Origin: Nioella ostreopsis
GTDB lineage: Bacteria; Pseudomonadota; Alphaproteobacteria; Rhodobacterales; Rhodobacteraceae
Assembly: GCF_004000255.1 (NCBI RefSeq)
Contig: NZ_RCIQ01000015.1
Span: forward strand, 59,482 to 123,481
Direction of reading: 5' to 3'
DNA: 64,000 bases
The position numbers and the translations under genes are program-made. This document shows, one piece after another, positions 55,464 to 64,000 of the stretch (position 1 is its first letter; every line of letters begins with the position of its first letter). The notes under the pieces were generated by a model. The model was given only the letters and a program-made list of their open reading frames with translations. It had not been told where the DNA came from and did no database searches.

Positions 55464-57344
55464 TTAATTGCCGCCCTGAAGGGTCGCTGCATTCTGTTCG
55501 TCGCGCCCCTCGATCCAACGATCGAGCACAGCGAATGCCGCTGCTTTGTCGCCACCGGAAATCGCCTCGCGCAGGCTGCGCAAGGCCGATGCCACCTCGA
55601 TCTCGGACAAGGCCTGTTCACGGGCGGCAAAGATCTTGGGGTGAGACGTGGTCAGCCGATCCTTGCTGAGCGTCAGTTCCTCGCGGAGCTTCTCGCCCGG
55701 ACGCAGCCCGATGAAGGAAATCTCGATATCTCCGTCCAGGTTGTTTTCGTCCTGAACGGTATATCCGGAACTTTCGATGACCTGTCGGGCAAGGCGCTCT
55801 ATGGACACCTCTTCGCCCATGTCCAGAACGAACACCTCGCCACCAGTGGCCATGGACCCGGCGCGCAAGACCAGATGCACAGCCTCGCGGACCGTCATGA
55901 AATAGCGGCGAACATCCTTGTGGGTCACGGTCACCGGTCCGCCGCGGCTGATCTGTTCCTGGAAGATCGGCACGACGGAACCAGAGGATCCGAGCACATT
56001 GCCGAACCGGACGATCGAGAAAATCGTCCCTCTGGAACGCACTGCCAAATCCTGCACCACCAGTTCCGCCAGCCGCTTCGAGGCCCCCATGACGGAGGAC
56101 GGGCGCACGGCCTTGTCCGACGACACGAGCACGAAACGTTGAACGCCGGCAGATTCGGCCTCTCTTGCGAGGGTTTGGGTCCCCAGAACGTTGTTTGACA
56201 ACCCCGACAGGGGATTGGCCTCGACCAGGGAGACATGTTTGTAGGCGGCTGCGTGCACGACGATCTGCACATGGTATTCGTCCAGAACCAACCGAACCTG
56301 TCGCGCGTCGGCTACCGAGCCCAGGACAGAAACCAGCTCCACACCCGCTTCCTCGGCCATCGGACGCAATTCCATGTCGATATTGAACAGGGCATATTCG
56401 CTCAATTCATACAGGATAAGCTTCTTGGGACGACAGGCCAGAACCTGACGTGACAGCTCTGCCCCGATAGAGCCGCCCGCGCCGGAGATCAGGACCGTCC
56501 GGCCGGTATAGCTGTTCCCCTCATCCCCGAGCGCGGTGACAACAGGAGCCCGGCCGAGAAACTGTGCGGGCTTTACCGGGGTCAGCTTCTCGACCAGAGG
56601 CTCTTCCCCGATCAGCTGCGCGAAGGAGGGGAGAGTCTGCACCTCCAGCCCCATCTTTTGCAGACGCCGCGCGATCTGTGCCTGCTTGGGCTGGCTGAGA
56701 GACGGGATCGCCAGCAGGACGCGGCGAATGCTCTTTTCCTGAACGATCCGCGCGATACTGGCAGGCGTGTAGACCGGCAGACCGGCAATCAGGACACCCT
56801 GCAAGGCGGTATTGTCATCCACGAATGCGACCGGGTCGATCCCCTCGTGGGTTCTCAGGGCTGTGGCCAACTGGGTGCCCGTGGTGCCTGCCCCGTAGAT
56901 CAACACCCTGCATCGCGGTATCTCGCGCCGGTAGATCGCAACCACGACCTGATACATGACAACGCGACTGACTGCCGAGAACATGAAGAAGCAGATCGCG
57001 AAGACGATGCTGTTCCCAATCGGCACGTTCAATTGAAAAAGCCATCCCAATCCCGCCAGACTTGCCCCGAGATATGCGGCGAAAACGGCCGTCTTCGCCA
57101 AGGCCCGCCCTTCATAGGCATTGAGCTGGATCTGGGGAATGCCCAGAGCGATGGCAACGCCAGCCGCGACAGCCAGCAAATATGGCAGCGCGGGTAGAAG
57201 CAAAGACAGAGTTTCCAGAGGCGTGCGCGGATCCGCCTGAACCGCAAAGGTAAAAACAAGCGCCAGAGGAACCAGGCCGAGGTCAAGAATCAACAAAACG
57301 TTTCTTTTTTGCTTTCGCGTCAGAGATTTGACGAGTCTCAGCAT
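55464..57344 (-). CDS. Membrane nucleotide-sugar 4,6-dehydratase (WbpM/CapD/FlaA1-like)
   Basis: The 626-residue protein has four N-terminal membrane helices (about 17-115), a CoA-binding-3-like domain (RVLIYGAGTTGTQLATAL near 146) and a C-terminal SDR domain with TVLISGAGGSIGAELSRQVL near 283, AAYKHVSLVEANPLSG, VSSDKAVRPSSVMGASKRLAE and FGNVLGSSGSVVPIF. It should convert a UDP-N-acetyl-hexosamine to its 4-keto-6-deoxy form, supplying deoxyamino sugars to the polymer. The intergenic gap to yjbH suggests separate transcription. Confidence 0.9.
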   Translation of the reverse strand: MLRLVKSLTRKQKRNVLLILDLGLVPLALVFTFAVQADPRTPLETLSLLLPALPYLLAVAAGVAIALGIPQIQLNAYEGRALAKTAVFAAYLGASLAGLGWLFQLNVPIGNSIVFAICFFMFSAVSRVVMYQVVVAIYRREIPRCRVLIYGAGTTGTQLATALRTHEGIDPVAFVDDNTALQGVLIAGLPVYTPASIARIVQEKSIRRVLLAIPSLSQPKQAQIARRLQKMGLEVQTLPSFAQLIGEEPLVEKLTPVKPAQFLGRAPVVTALGDEGNSYTGRTVLISGAGGSIGAELSRQVLACRPKKLILYELSEYALFNIDMELRPMAEEAGVELVSVLGSVADARQVRLVLDEYHVQIVVHAAAYKHVSLVEANPLSGLSNNVLGTQTLAREAESAGVQRFVLVSSDKAVRPSSVMGASKRLAELVVQDLAVRSRGTIFSIVRFGNVLGSSGSVVPIFQEQISRGGPVTVTHKDVRRYFMTVREAVHLVLRAGSMATGGEVFVLDMGEEVSIERLARQVIESSGYTVQDENNLDGDIEISFIGLRPGEKLREELTLSKDRLTTSHPKIFAAREQALSEIEVASALRSLREAISGGDKAAAFAVLDRWIEGRDEQNAATLQGGN

Positions 57345-57698
57345 GCGGAACTACCTACCGACCTAATAAACCGCGAAACATTCGCAGGATCACTTTAGAA
57401 TGCTTTATTGGACATTCGCCCATGAAAAGCCGTTTTGAGTGACACCAGAAACGCGTAATGCCACTTTTTCAGCCTCTTCGACTTTAACCATCCCTCTCTG
57501 GAGGCACAAGGAGTCTCTCGCCGCCGCGCGGTATGCTGCCGAATTCATCCCTATACCCAAGGCGAACGCGTTCTATCCTGGCGCCTGACACCTCAGCGCT
57601 GCGAAGTGGACTCGGATCAACACGTTTTCAAACTGGCGGCAAGCCTGTACACAACCGCAAACACCCGAGCTTTTCGGCAGATGACGAAGGTCCATCGC
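57345..57698. promoter_or_regulatory. Divergent intergenic region between dehydratase and epimerase genes
   Basis: 354 bases with an AT-richer part near 57345-57500 and no plausible gene. It must contain the promoters for both divergent genes; no clear operator or hairpin was found by eye. Confidence 0.5.
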
Positions 57699-58724
57699 AT
57701 GTCCCAACCACAGCGCACCGCCATTGTGACGGGGTCGGCCGGTTTCATCGGCTTCCACCTCTCTTCGACGCTACTGAACGCTGGATGGCGGGTGATCGGT
57801 GTGGATGCGATGACCGACTACTACGATGTCACGCTCAAGGAAAAGCGGCAGGCAATGCTGTGCCAGTCGCGCAGTTTTCGCGCCGTCAATGACAGGATCG
57901 AACAGCCCGGCCTGCTGGAAACGCTGTTTTCCGACCATCGCCCCGATGCGGTCATCCACCTCGCGGCGCAGGCGGGTGTGCGCCATTCCATCGAAGCGCC
58001 GGAAAGCTATGTCGAGGCCAACCTGATCGGCACCTTCCGCCTGCTGGAAGCCGCGCGCGCTTATCCGCCCGCGCATCTGCTGCTGGCCTCCACCAGCTCC
58101 GTCTACGGGGCGAACCCGGACATGCCCTATGCAGAAACGGACAAGGCCGATACGCAGATGTCCTTCTATGCGGCCACCAAGAAGGCCAATGAGGCCATGG
58201 CGCATAGCTATGCACATCTCTACGGCCTGCCCACCACGATGTTCCGCTTCTTCACGGTCTATGGTCCGTGGGGGCGGCCTGACATGGCGCTGTTCAAGTT
58301 CACACGCGCGATCCTGTCGGATGAGCCGATCGACGTCTACAACCACGGCAAGATGCAGCGGGATTTTACCTATGTAGATGATCTTGTTGCCGGAATCGAA
58401 AAACTGATCGACGTCGCCCCGATCCGCCCGACCGATGGCACCGCACCACCGGAGGGCGACAGCCTGTCGCCCGTCGCCCCCTATCGGGTCGTCAATATCG
58501 GGAATTCCAACCCGGTCCTGTTGATGGAGTTCATCGCGGCAATCGAAGCGGCAACCGGTCGCGCGGCCCGCAAGAACCTGATGGCCATGCAACCCGGCGA
58601 CGTACCTGCGACATGGGCGGATACCACGCTTCTGAAGCGCCTGACCGGCCACACGCCATCCACCTCGGTCGCGGATGGCGTGGCACGATTCGTCGAGTGG
58701 TACCGAGACTACTACAATCTGTGA
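57699..58724 (+). CDS. lspL: UDP-glucuronate 4-epimerase
   Basis: The 341-residue SDR enzyme interconverts UDP-glucuronate and UDP-galacturonate. It has IVTGSAGFIGFHLS, DAMTDYYDVTLKEKR (family-typical), HLAAQAGVRHSIEAPESY, ASTSSVYGANPDMPY, SFYAATKKANEAMAHSYAHLY (landmark near residue 149) and FFTVYGPWGRPDMALFKFT. ATG 57699 follows GAAGG by 8 bases. Last gene of the polysaccharide locus on this side, with a terminator before tRNA-Trp. Confidence 0.93.
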   Translation: MSQPQRTAIVTGSAGFIGFHLSSTLLNAGWRVIGVDAMTDYYDVTLKEKRQAMLCQSRSFRAVNDRIEQPGLLETLFSDHRPDAVIHLAAQAGVRHSIEAPESYVEANLIGTFRLLEAARAYPPAHLLLASTSSVYGANPDMPYAETDKADTQMSFYAATKKANEAMAHSYAHLYGLPTTMFRFFTVYGPWGRPDMALFKFTRAILSDEPIDVYNHGKMQRDFTYVDDLVAGIEKLIDVAPIRPTDGTAPPEGDSLSPVAPYRVVNIGNSNPVLLMEFIAAIEAATGRAARKNLMAMQPGDVPATWADTTLLKRLTGHTPSTSVADGVARFVEWYRDYYNL

Positions 58725-58757
58725 CCCCTCGGGGTCTTTGGGCAGGATCGAAAGAAA

Positions 58758-58787
58758 AAGCCCGGCGAAAACCGCCGGGCTTTTCGA
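58758..58787. terminator. Bidirectional terminator for lspL and tRNA-Trp
   Basis: AAAGCCCGGCG (58758-58768) pairs with CGCCGGGCTTT (58773-58783) with a 5-base loop. TTTT follows on the plus strand and CTTTTTC on the minus strand. Confidence 0.88.
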
Positions 58788-58788
58788 G

Positions 58789-58864
58789 TGGCAGGGGCGG
58801 CAGGATTCGAACCCGCGGCCTGCGGATTTGGAATCCGCTGCTCTACCAACTGAGCTACACCCCT
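58789..58864 (-). tRNA. tRNA-Trp (CCA)
   Basis: On the minus strand a full cloverleaf starts AGGGGTG and ends with encoded CCA. Anticodon stem GCGGA/TCCGC encloses loop TTCCAAA, giving anticodon CCA. 76 bases. In many bacteria this gene lies between tuf and secE. Confidence 0.96.
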
Positions 58865-58902
58865 GTACTGGAGCCACCGGTTAAGCCATCGCACAGGCGG
58901 AA

Positions 58903-60093
58903 TCAAGGCCCCTTTGCAGGCGGCTGGCCGCTTTCTTTCCCGGCAACGCGGCGCAGCGCAAACAGCGTGGCGGGTGGCCCCAGAAGCTCGAACACGACCG
59001 TTGTTCCGATGGTAAGCGTGATGATCGTATCCCCCCAGTCGGGAAAGCTTTCCGCCGCGACCAGCGCCATGCCGATCGCCACGCCAGCCTGTGGAAGAAG
59101 GGCGATACCGAACCAGGGGCGTTCCACTTCGCTGTCCCCCCCAAGCCGCGCGCCGATCCAGCCGCCGACGATGCGCGCTGCAATGCGCAGCCCCAGATAG
59201 GCGAGCCCGAGACCGCCCATGGTGGCCAGGTGACCCAGTTCCAGCGACACGCCCGCCAGCAGAAAAAACAGAACCATGAAGGGCCATCGGGCGTTTTCAA
59301 TCTCGTGGAAGGCCTGCCGGTGATGCCGGGCAAAATTGACGATCAGCATGCCCGCCGTCATTCCCGCCAGCAGGTAAGAGACCTCCAGCCAGATCGCCAG
59401 CCCGGCGGTCAGAAAGACAAGGCCGAGCGCCTCGGTCTGCAAGGGTTCCCCCGGTTTGATCCGGCCCGTCAGCATCGCTCCTGGCACCCCGACAAAAGCA
59501 CCAAGCAGCAATGCTCCGCCGATTTCGCGCAGCGCGTCCAGCAAAACCCCTTCGTGGCCGTTGCCATATAGCTCGCCCGCTGCAACAGCCATCAGGCTGA
59601 AGGCGAGCAGACCCCAGGCGTCATCCACGGCAACGATGCCGCGCAGCTTGTCGGGGAAGGCGCCGGTCATGCCCGACTGGCGGATCGCATCCTCGGTCGC
59701 GGCGGGCGCGGTGGCCGTGGCAATCGCCCCCAGAAGCAGGGCCAGACCGAGCGGGACACCCATCAATGCCAAACCGCCCGCGACGACCAGCAACGTGATC
59801 AGCACGATGCTGATTGAAATCACCACGATTTCGGCCCCGTGCGCGGCAAGGTTTCGGCGGGTCAATGCGCTGCCAAGCAGGAACGCGACCATGGTCAGGG
59901 CCGAGACGGACAGGAATTCGTACCATTCCTCGGCCTCTGCAGGCACGAGATCCAGCCCCGATCTGCCGGCGACCACGCCAGCCAGCAGCAGCAACGTCAC
60001 GCGGGGCAAGCGTGTACGCCGCCCGATCTCATCGGCGGCGAGGCCAACCAGAAACAGGATGCCAAGTGTCAGAAGGGTAAGATCGAGTCTCAT
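58903..60093 (-). CDS. Cation:proton antiporter (CPA2 family)
   Basis: The 396-residue inner-membrane protein has about 12 hydrophobic segments. It starts LTLLTLGILFLVGLAADEIGR and contains ATATAPAATEDAIRQSG, VAVDDAWGLLAFSLMAVA (the conserved acidic pair of the ion site near residue 157) and LPQAGVAIGMALVAAESF. It exchanges Na+ or K+ for H+; no TrkA-N domain is fused. Transcribed toward tRNA-Trp. Confidence 0.9.
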   Translation of the reverse strand: MRLDLTLLTLGILFLVGLAADEIGRRTRLPRVTLLLLAGVVAGRSGLDLVPAEAEEWYEFLSVSALTMVAFLLGSALTRRNLAAHGAEIVVISISIVLITLLVVAGGLALMGVPLGLALLLGAIATATAPAATEDAIRQSGMTGAFPDKLRGIVAVDDAWGLLAFSLMAVAAGELYGNGHEGVLLDALREIGGALLLGAFVGVPGAMLTGRIKPGEPLQTEALGLVFLTAGLAIWLEVSYLLAGMTAGMLIVNFARHHRQAFHEIENARWPFMVLFFLLAGVSLELGHLATMGGLGLAYLGLRIAARIVGGWIGARLGGDSEVERPWFGIALLPQAGVAIGMALVAAESFPDWGDTIITLTIGTTVVFELLGPPATLFALRRVAGKESGQPPAKGP

Positions 60094-60137
60094 GTCCGCA
60101 AGCTAGCAGCGGACAGGGCGCAAGACATTGCGCGAGA

Positions 60138-60428
60138 TCAGAGTGTCGCCAGATTGCGCCCGAACAAGAGCTCATCCAACCCCCCGAGAATGGCAATGAT
60201 CTGCCCCCGGATTCGGGAAGGGGAGCGATTGCTGTGCAGAACGTGATGAAGCGACGCAACCTGCCCCGCCGACAGGGACCGTACATCGACGCCCTGCACA
60301 TAGTTCGGCAGTTCTTGCTCCACAGACAGGATCAACTGTTCGCTCACGCGCTGTTGCGCATCCGCAGGGGCGCCCCCACCGATCAGCGCGAGGGTAAGGG
60401 CAAGTGCGGTCAGGGTGGAACGGATCAT
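60138..60428 (-). CDS. Small exported protein of unknown function
   Basis: The 96-residue protein has a signal peptide (LTALALTLALIGGGAPADA, cleavage near residue 24). The mature part is helical and polar (SEQLILSVEQELPNYVQGVD, SLHHVLHSNRS) without cysteine. AAAAGG lies about 11 bases before the ATG. No family recognised. Confidence 0.62.
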   Translation of the reverse strand: MIRSTLTALALTLALIGGGAPADAQQRVSEQLILSVEQELPNYVQGVDVRSLSAGQVASLHHVLHSNRSPSRIRGQIIAILGGLDELLFGRNLATL

Positions 60429-60449
60429 GGTGTCGTACCTTTTGGATGT

Positions 60450-60480
60450 CCTGGGTCAGCCTATCACGGTCTGACCCAGG
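60450..60480. repeat. 10-bp inverted repeat upstream of the small exported protein gene
   Basis: CCTGGGTCAG (60450-60459) and CTGACCCAGG (60471-60480) are perfect inverted repeats with an 11-base spacer, 22 bp before the gene start. There is no T tract, so an operator or leader hairpin is as likely as a terminator. Confidence 0.5.
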
Positions 60481-60524
60481 GGGCCATGCTTTGGCCGGAG
60501 CCTGCGGGGAAAACTGCCGATGAC

Positions 60525-61172
60525 TTACCCAGCCTTCAACAGGCGCAGATCCCCGGTGCACAGGGCATCCTCGTTCTGCAAGATCCGTTCAATCGGCCAG
60601 TCCCACCAGCAAAGTTCCAGCAGGCGGGCGATGACATCCTCTGAGAACCGCATTCGGATCACCTGTGCGGGATTGCCCGCGACAATGGCATAGGGCGGGA
60701 TCTCACCCGACACGACCGCGCCGCTGCCAATGATGCAGCCACTGCCGATCCGGGCACCGGGCAGCACCCGCACCCCCTGCCCCAGCCACACATCATGGCC
60801 GATCACCGTGTCGGGACCGGGCCCTGGCATCGAGGGCCGTCCGGCAGCAGGCCCGCCTCCGAAGATCGCGAAGGGGAAGCTGGTGAACCCGTCATAGCGG
60901 TGATTGGCCGATGCGGTGATGAACTGCACCCCGTCGGCTATCTGGCAGAACTTGCCGATTATCAGCCGCTCTGGCGAGAAATCATAAAGATAGGGCGCAA
61001 GGTGAAATGCCCAATCCGACGGAGGATGGTGGGCGCTGGCATAGCTGTACGCCCCTATCTCCCATCGGGGGTGGTCGATCACGGGCTTGAGAAAAACGGT
61101 GCCCGCGTGAACGCTGCCATCGGGCAAGGGAACCGGGTGCACGGTGTCTGGCGAGGGGTATAGGTCATCCAT
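60525..61172 (-). CDS. CatB-related hexapeptide O-acetyltransferase
   Basis: The 215-residue protein has the xenobiotic/antibiotic acetyltransferase pattern: EIGAYSYASAHHPPSDW, LIIGKFCQIADGVQFITASANHRYDG (landmark near residue 70; the His is catalytic in the family), TVIGHDVWLGQGVRVLPG, IIGSGAVVSGEIPPYAIVAG and NPAQVIRMRF. It acetylates an unknown hydroxyl compound. It is separated from the polysaccharide locus by tRNA-Trp and the antiporter gene. Confidence 0.9.
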   Translation of the reverse strand: MDDLYPSPDTVHPVPLPDGSVHAGTVFLKPVIDHPRWEIGAYSYASAHHPPSDWAFHLAPYLYDFSPERLIIGKFCQIADGVQFITASANHRYDGFTSFPFAIFGGGPAAGRPSMPGPGPDTVIGHDVWLGQGVRVLPGARIGSGCIIGSGAVVSGEIPPYAIVAGNPAQVIRMRFSEDVIARLLELCWWDWPIERILQNEDALCTGDLRLLKAG

Positions 61173-61271
61173 GGAATGGGCCTTTCTTGTCTGAATGGAA
61201 ACGGTTCAGATCGCGGCTTTGTCCATGACACCCTCCATGTTTCGGAATGTCGTTTTAACTCAAGACTTCAT

Positions 61272-61299
61272 GAAAAGAAAGGCCACCCGAAGGCGGCCT
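61272..61299 (-). terminator. Terminator of the autotransporter gene
   Basis: On the minus strand, AGGCCGCC and GGTGGCCT (61292-61299 and 61280-61287) pair with one mismatch around a TTCG loop and are followed by TTCTTTTC. Confidence 0.82.
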
Positions 61300-61326
61300 C
61301 TCCACTGACAGGATGCGTTCCGTATC

Positions 61327-63633
61327 TCAGAACGACATGCGCAGGCTCAGCCCGACGCGGTGCTCTTCGTAGCCATCGTTGAACAAAGAGCCCTGATACT
61401 CCAGCCCCACATCCATCATGTTCCCGGAATTGCCCGTGAAGCTATAGTGCAGACCAAGACCGACATCGATCCATTCAGCATCGACGCTGTCCACCGGGGT
61501 CATGATAGCCGGAAGGTTGGACCCTGCGAACCCGCCGCTGACCATCATGTCGCCACCACTACGGCTTGCATAGGCAATACCGCCAGTAAACCGAAGCGCA
61601 TCGCCACTTGCCGTGATCGAGGAGTATTCTGCGCTCAATCCGGCACGGCTGACCAGCATCTCGCTATCCTGTGCACCTACCGTCAGGTTGAAAATTCCGG
61701 CACCGGTTTCGGTATATTCATCCACCCGAAGATCGTAGTATTCGACCGACGCCATGGGGCCGAATGCCAAGTTGCCAGAATGCATCATCCAGGACGCCTC
61801 CAGCCCTGCAAACGTCGCCTGACCGTCTGTAGACCCCAGTGCAGTCTGGTTAATGCCACCAAAGGCAATGTTGCGGATGGAGTCGAAGGACAGGGACTGA
61901 TAGCCGATCGCCGCTTGAAGGTGGGCAGTGCCGCCACTGAACGCTCCGGAATAGCGAGCAAAACCCGTTGCGCCGAAGGACGTGGCATCAATGGACCCGC
62001 GATTGGCCATGATATCTGCCTCGCCGTTCTGGCCACTCAGCATGAACCCGACCGACCATCCATCAGCAAGGGACAGTTCCACACCTGCGTGCACCCCCGA
62101 AGTCGACGTTGAGTATCCGGCGGAGTTGAGCGTCCGTTCCGTGTCGGACCCAGAACCGGTTAGCGCGACAAAGGCCTCGGCGGTTTCGCTTATCATCCAG
62201 CGACCTGCACCGCTCGTCACCATCTCGCTATCGGCATTGCCTGAAAGAGGCGAGCCAAGAGCGAAGAGCGCATTGGACCCGAATTCGTAGCTGACCCCTC
62301 CATAGGCTCCCAGAAAGCTGTGCCCAAGAGATTCCAGCGCCAGTTGACGTTCTGCTTCCGTGGGCAGCGCCATCACCTCGTCAACCAGGGCCAGATAGGC
62401 CGGATCGGCATTCAGGAAAGGCACATTTGCCGCGTCAAGGCTACCAGCCACCGCGAATTGGAATGGGCTTCCCGCCGCTTCCACGATGGGAGCAAATGTC
62501 GGCACGACGCGGATTGTGAATTCGCCGACTTGGATATCACCCACATCGAGGTTGAAGTTCATGTTGAGGTTCGACAGGTCCTCGATCGGCAGGACTTCGA
62601 ACAACTCACCGCTTTCCATCAGCGCGGCAACGTCGGCAGGAACCTCACCGCCCGCAACATAGCTGAGCTCTGACCGATCCGCGAGCCCCAGGGCGGCCGC
62701 AAGCGCGTCGAGGCGCGGCTCCGCATCGACTGCATTGGCGTTCATGTTGCCCCAGACCCAGGCGCCGTTGCCGCCGTCAGCACGATTGTCGTACCAGGCG
62801 ATCAGGGCGTCCTCGTCGGTTGTGTCCGCCACAGTCTCGTCCCAGAACATCCCGTCGGGCAGCATGTTTCGCGATAGCAGCATATCCCCGAACAGCGCCG
62901 AATGGTCTGCGTTGGTCAGATCGTAGATCGTCAGAATCGTCCCATCATCATTCTGAGATACGATGTATCCTGCCCGGTCCGTGCTGAAAAAGCCGATGTC
63001 CCCCTCCTGGCCGCCGTTTCCGAACAGACCGTCAGGGAACCAGACGCGCTGCAAGGGCGACTGACCTTCGCCGGAACCATCCAAGAAGGGCCAGTCAACG
63101 GCCTGCCCGCTCAGGGCTGTCAGCTGGTCAAAGAGCACGGCATTGCTGGGGTCGCTTGGATCCATGGCAACGAAGCCATCCCCTGTGCCGGTCCCCAGAA
63201 CAAGTTGAAGGCTTTCGATCCGCGCCCCCGTGGTGTTCGACGTCTTCGCAAAGTTGAAATACTCTGTGACCCCACCGCTCGATGCAGTGGTAAACACCAG
63301 ATCCAAGGGACCATTACCGGTCAGGAAGGTTTTGTACCGGTTGCCCGTTCCCGGACCTTCTGCGCATCCAGAACCGGGCTGCGACGAACGAAGGCAGTTC
63401 AGTACGCCGGCCGGGGAAAACCCGTTGCCAACGAAATCATCATTATTCGGCGCGCCGGTCACGGCCGCGATGCCTGGCTCGACCACTCCTTCCTCTTCGT
63501 CAGCAAGAACAAAGCCAAGCCCGACAGGTCCGACAAAGTCCTCGATCGTCCCTGCTACAACTGCAGTGGTCGACAAGAGCATCACGGTAAGGGCTGTAAT
63601 ATGCGGTCTCATGATGGACCCTGCATTCCCCAT
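61327..63633 (-). CDS. Autotransporter with choice-of-anchor F type passenger
   Basis: The 768-residue protein has a signal peptide (ITALTVMLLSTTAVVAG), an early GTIEDFVGPVGLGFVLADEE segment and an acidic Asn/Asp-rich passenger with possible Ca2+ sites, which resembles proteins called choice-of-anchor F. The last ~280 residues form the autotransporter beta-barrel, ending HRVGLSLRMSF with terminal phenylalanine. It is probably displayed on the cell surface. TAGGAGA lies 9 bases before ATG 63633; ATG 63612 is an alternative with AGGG. Confidence 0.85.
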   Translation of the reverse strand: MGNAGSIMRPHITALTVMLLSTTAVVAGTIEDFVGPVGLGFVLADEEEGVVEPGIAAVTGAPNNDDFVGNGFSPAGVLNCLRSSQPGSGCAEGPGTGNRYKTFLTGNGPLDLVFTTASSGGVTEYFNFAKTSNTTGARIESLQLVLGTGTGDGFVAMDPSDPSNAVLFDQLTALSGQAVDWPFLDGSGEGQSPLQRVWFPDGLFGNGGQEGDIGFFSTDRAGYIVSQNDDGTILTIYDLTNADHSALFGDMLLSRNMLPDGMFWDETVADTTDEDALIAWYDNRADGGNGAWVWGNMNANAVDAEPRLDALAAALGLADRSELSYVAGGEVPADVAALMESGELFEVLPIEDLSNLNMNFNLDVGDIQVGEFTIRVVPTFAPIVEAAGSPFQFAVAGSLDAANVPFLNADPAYLALVDEVMALPTEAERQLALESLGHSFLGAYGGVSYEFGSNALFALGSPLSGNADSEMVTSGAGRWMISETAEAFVALTGSGSDTERTLNSAGYSTSTSGVHAGVELSLADGWSVGFMLSGQNGEADIMANRGSIDATSFGATGFARYSGAFSGGTAHLQAAIGYQSLSFDSIRNIAFGGINQTALGSTDGQATFAGLEASWMMHSGNLAFGPMASVEYYDLRVDEYTETGAGIFNLTVGAQDSEMLVSRAGLSAEYSSITASGDALRFTGGIAYASRSGGDMMVSGGFAGSNLPAIMTPVDSVDAEWIDVGLGLHYSFTGNSGNMMDVGLEYQGSLFNDGYEEHRVGLSLRMSF

Positions 63634-63979
63634 TTCAAAGTCTCCTAGTTCGATTTGTCCGAACAGGGCTCGCGGGCTGAATGCCGGGTTGCGAGCCTGT
63701 TTCCGTTGGTTGCTACCGACATACGAAAAGACTCGCTACGTGCATCAAAAGATCGAATCTATAAACTTTAGGCAATGCCAATTTTATCATTACGAAGCAA
63801 CGTTGCTAAGCGGCAACGCCTGCCGATCGCAACGCTGTTTCAAGGAAAAAAAGCCGCCCTTTTGGGCGGCCTTTCCATTGGTCTTGGCGATCTGGTCGCT
63901 CAGACTTTCATGACAAAGGCCCCACGAGGGGGCCTTTGCTGTATCTGGCTAATCGTTCCGGCCCGCGGGCCAGAATCGC
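63634..63979. other. Intergenic region with two hairpins, no gene
   Basis: 346 bases containing the promoter region of the autotransporter gene (AT-rich near 63730-63800), a hairpin GCCGCCC-TTTT-GGGCGGC (63853-63870) flanked by A7 and CTTT, and a second hairpin AAAGGCCCC-ACGAG-GGGGCCTTT (63915-63936). Both are terminator-like and probably end the transcript entering from the right edge. Confidence 0.65.
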
Positions 63980-64000
63980 TTATGCGAGGATCTTCGACAC
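63980..64000 (-). CDS. C-terminal end of a gene, possibly elongation factor Tu
   Basis: Only the last six codons and a TAA stop are in the window, reading VSKILA. Elongation factor Tu typically ends GAGVVSKI followed by one or two residues, and tRNA-Trp often lies downstream of tuf. The assignment is a guess from six residues plus context. Confidence 0.4.
   Translation of the reverse strand: MSKILA

Overview
The window looks like the chromosome of a GC-rich alphaproteobacterium of the order Rhodobacterales (Roseobacter/Paracoccaceae group). The evidence is a TCA-cycle supercluster interleaved with ethylmalonyl-CoA pathway genes (mutase, mesaconyl-CoA hydratase, malyl-CoA thioesterase) as I remember it from Rhodobacter sphaeroides, an HvrA/Spb-type H-NS protein, NnrU, a FYDLN-acid-domain protein, and intergenic repeats typical of the group. 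No database search was run; names rest on motifs, lengths and gene order.

Layout. 1-10 kb: 3' end of a B12-dependent mutase (probably ecm), H-NS-like protein, deoD, an ornithine/lysine decarboxylase, a DUF1989 protein, a flavoprotein dehydrogenase, a BNR-repeat protein, a ZIP transporter and a SUFU-domain protein. 10-34 kb: the central-carbon block, with sdhCDAB, mch, nnrU and mcl2 on the minus strand, then mdh, sucC, sucD, sucA, sucB and lpd on the plus strand. Accessory genes sit between them: a methyltransferase, a sulfotransferase-like protein, secreted proteins, DUF805, two tandem MAPEG proteins and two tandem family-2 glycosyltransferases. 34-37 kb: SH3 protein, dispersed repeats, a GntR/FCD regulator, a YgjP-like metallopeptidase, a FYDLN-acid protein and tRNA-Ala(GGC). 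37.5-58.7 kb: a surface-polysaccharide locus with dTDP-L-rhamnose synthesis (rfbCBDA), glycosyltransferases, a PglC/WbaP-like initiating transferase, a GT2-GT4 fusion, an acetyltransferase, a Wza-like outer-membrane lipoprotein, KpsM/KpsE/KpsT-like ABC export, a YjbH-YjbF-YjbE-like operon, a WbpM/CapD-like dehydratase and a UDP-glucuronate 4-epimerase. 58.8-64 kb: tRNA-Trp, a CPA2 antiporter, an acetyltransferase, an autotransporter, and the last codons of what may be tuf.

How it works together. The ethylmalonyl-CoA enzymes assimilate acetyl-CoA and deliver malate and succinyl-CoA into the TCA enzymes encoded beside them. Three TCA transcription units (sdhCDAB, sucC..., lpd) share the palindrome TGTGATCACA. 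At sdh and suc it is doubled with exactly 21 bp between centres; at lpd it is single. No other occurrence was noticed in the window. A GntR/FCD regulator 1.3 kb past lpd is a natural candidate reader, as inference only. The polysaccharide locus makes rhamnose, uronic-acid and deoxyamino-sugar precursors, starts on an undecaprenyl-phosphate-type acceptor and exports through an ABC transporter. Neither Wzx/Wzy nor KpsC/KpsS was recognised in the window.
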